Origin: Vibrio sp. Isolate34
GTDB taxonomy: Bacteria; Pseudomonadota; Gammaproteobacteria; Enterobacterales; Vibrionaceae
Assembly (NCBI RefSeq): GCF_022397915.1
Contig: NZ_JAKEUO010000013.1
Location: forward strand, 460 to 64,459
Direction: 5' to 3'
Length of the DNA: 64,000 nucleotides
In this document: piece after piece, positions 62,689 through 64,000 of the stretch
Numbering within the stretch: position 1 is the stretch's first letter
Layout of the letters: each line of letters opens with the position of its first letter
Position numbers and translations under genes: made by a program
The notes under the pieces: generated by a model
Databases searched by the model: none
Told to the model about the DNA's origin: nothing
Seen by the model: the letters and a program-made list of their open reading frames with translations, nothing else

Positions 62689-63336
62689 ATGAGTAAAGTT
62701 TTGATGAACGAGCAGCAGTTAAGAGAGCAAATGGTAACGCTCGCTCGTTCGATGTTCGAACGAGGTTACGCGACAGGCGGTGCGGGCAATCTCTCTATCA
62801 AATTACCTAATGGGCACTTTTTGGCAACACCAACTGGCTCTTCATTTGGTCGTCTTGTCGCTGAGGAATTGTCGGTCGTTGATATTGATGGCAACCATAT
62901 ATCAGGTAAGAAACCGTCAAAAGAAGCTGCGTTCCACCTAGCGATTTATAGAAACAACGCAGAGTGCAATGCGATTGTGCACTTGCACTCAACATACCTG
63001 ACTGCACTTTCATGCCTTGAAGGGTTGGATCGCAACAACGCGATCAAGGCATTTACTCCGTACTTTGTGATGCGAATTGGTGAGCTACCTGTGATTCCTT
63101 ACTTGCGCCCAGGAGATCCTCAGATCGCCCAAGAGCTTGCAAAGCGAGCTGGCGACTACCGAGCCTTTTTGTTGGCGAATCATGGTCCAGTAGTAACAGG
63201 CACTGATTTCATTGATGCAGTGGACAATGCAGAAGAGCTAGAAGAGACCGCTAAGTTAGCGTTTTTACTGAAAGACAAAGACATCCGTTACCTCACTGAT
63301 GAAGAAGTGACGGATTTAAAAGGGAGAGGCAAATAA
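62689..63336 (+). CDS. otnC: 3-oxo-tetronate 4-phosphate decarboxylase (class II aldolase family)
   Basis: A 215-residue class II aldolase/adducin protein with zinc ligands in IVHLHSTYL (H-x-H) and ANHGPVV, and the N-terminal GYATGGAGNLSIKLP. It decarboxylates 3-oxo-tetronate 4-phosphate to dihydroxyacetone phosphate. Its stop overlaps the ATG of the next gene by one base (TAATG). Confidence 0.93.
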   Translation: MSKVLMNEQQLREQMVTLARSMFERGYATGGAGNLSIKLPNGHFLATPTGSSFGRLVAEELSVVDIDGNHISGKKPSKEAAFHLAIYRNNAECNAIVHLHSTYLTALSCLEGLDRNNAIKAFTPYFVMRIGELPVIPYLRPGDPQIAQELAKRAGDYRAFLLANHGPVVTGTDFIDAVDNAEELEETAKLAFLLKDKDIRYLTDEEVTDLKGRGK

Positions 63337-64000
63337 TGGCTAAATTCGCAGCAAACCTAACCATGCTATTTACAGAAGTGCCATTTTTGGAGCGTTTCGA
63401 GAAAGCACACCAAGCTGGTTTTAAAGCGGTGGAATACTTATTCCCTTACGCGTTTGAAGCTGAAGAACTGGCAGAAAAAATGCAGAAATTTGGTTTTGAA
63501 CAAGCGCTTTTCAATATGCACTCAGGTGATTGGGATGCAGGTGAACGTGGCTTTGCAGCGATTCCCGGCCGTGAAGATGAGTTTAAAGCCAGTGTTGATA
63601 CAGCGCTTATGTACGCTAAAGCTCTGAAGTGCAAAAAAGTCCATGCGATGTCTGGTTTATTGGATGAGAACTTTACTAAGCAGCAACACATCGACACCTT
63701 CATCTCCAATATTCGATTTGCTGCCGATAAGTTTGTTGAGCAAGGCATTGAACTGATGATTGAACCTCTTAATAACCGCGATGTTCCGAACTATTTTGTG
63801 GCGCACCAACGTGAAGCTGTTGAGCTAATCAAGTTGGTTAACAGACCTAATGTGAAGCTACAACTGGACCTCTACCATGCACAGATTATGGATGGTGACC
63901 TGAGCACTTTGATTCGCGAAGTTGCTGCTTATACCGGTCATATTCAGATCGCTTCGGTACCTGAAAGACATGAGCCTTCCGAGGGCGAACTGAACTACCC
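63336..64000 (+). CDS. otnI: 2-oxo-tetronate isomerase (hydroxypyruvate isomerase family), partial
   Basis: The first 221 residues of a TIM-barrel isomerase (about 258 residues when full): MAKFAANLTMLFTEVPFLERF, MHSGDWDAGERG, IEPLNNRDVPNYF with the metal-binding Glu, and LQLDLYHAQIMDGD. It converts 2-oxo-tetronate to 3-oxo-tetronate between the LtnD and OtnK steps. It runs off the right edge of the window. Confidence 0.93.
   Translation, partial: MAKFAANLTMLFTEVPFLERFEKAHQAGFKAVEYLFPYAFEAEELAEKMQKFGFEQALFNMHSGDWDAGERGFAAIPGREDEFKASVDTALMYAKALKCKKVHAMSGLLDENFTKQQHIDTFISNIRFAADKFVEQGIELMIEPLNNRDVPNYFVAHQREAVELIKLVNRPNVKLQLDLYHAQIMDGDLSTLIREVAAYTGHIQIASVPERHEPSEGELNY

Overview
The window looks like a stretch of a Vibrio chromosome, most like the Splendidus clade and possibly chromosome 2. 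The proteins read as typical gammaproteobacterial/Vibrio versions, GC content is moderate to low, and the region is dense in accessory metabolism and LysR/LacI/DeoR regulators. This placement comes from recognising protein families by eye, not from a search. I saw no rRNA, tRNA, insertion sequence or CRISPR array.

Region 1 (about 0.3-9.9 kb) is the most interesting part. An orphan NtrC-type sigma-54 activator with a degenerate receiver domain is followed by genes for envelope and stress proteins: a two-BON-domain periplasmic protein, a DUF1328 membrane peptide, a small lipoprotein, a hemerythrin, a dual-specificity phosphatase/diacylglycerol kinase fusion, an MscS channel, two small probably helical proteins, a YqjD/YqjE/YqjK-like set and an AI-2E/PerM-type permease. 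Three sequences with exact -24/-12 spacing lie in front of three of these transcription units. The block therefore looks like a self-contained sigma-54 stress/envelope regulon.

Region 2 (10-25.8 kb) is a mosaic of small units. It holds a hexapeptide acetyltransferase, adenosine deaminase with a divergent LysR, an AraC/MFS divergent pair, a TetR/quinone oxidoreductase operon with paired operators, an HDOD protein, DUF1090, a homocysteine methyltransferase, a RelB/ParE-type toxin-antitoxin pair, a lipoate-ligase-like protein, an SDR, MATE and DMT transporters, and a truncated VOC protein.

Region 3 (25.9-39.5 kb) begins with an AscB/AscG-like 6-phospho-beta-glucosidase and LacI regulator with two clear operators and a second acetyltransferase. 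It continues with an MFS/LysR pair, a phospholipase D-like lipoprotein, NfsA, a periplasmic HAD phosphatase, an Asp/Glu racemase, a radical-SAM gene fragment, a YdcH protein, a LysR and a second SDR paralogous to the first.

Region 4 (39.7-45.1 kb) is the glycerol regulon glpF-glpK-glpR-glpD on the minus strand, with candidate GlpR boxes before glpD and glpF. It is followed by the decayed remains of a divergent LysR/PACE-efflux gene pair (45.5-45.9 kb) and an arsenite efflux/ArsR unit (46-47.5 kb).

Region 5 (47.7-59.3 kb) holds a glycine-zipper protein, a START-domain protein overlapping a family 2 glycosyltransferase, a Cof-type phosphatase, a FrnE-like DsbA protein, a YcaQ-like glycosylase, a LysR with a divergent monooxygenase/oxidoreductase pair, and a large unrecognised secreted protein with one EF-hand loop. 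Region 6 (59.4 kb to the end) is a tetronate (L-threonate) catabolic operon, ltnD-otnK-otnC-otnI, with a divergent DeoR regulator. The last gene runs off the window.

Decayed fragments (VOC, two LysR tails, radical SAM, PACE) occur between intact genes, suggesting repeated small deletions in this accessory region.
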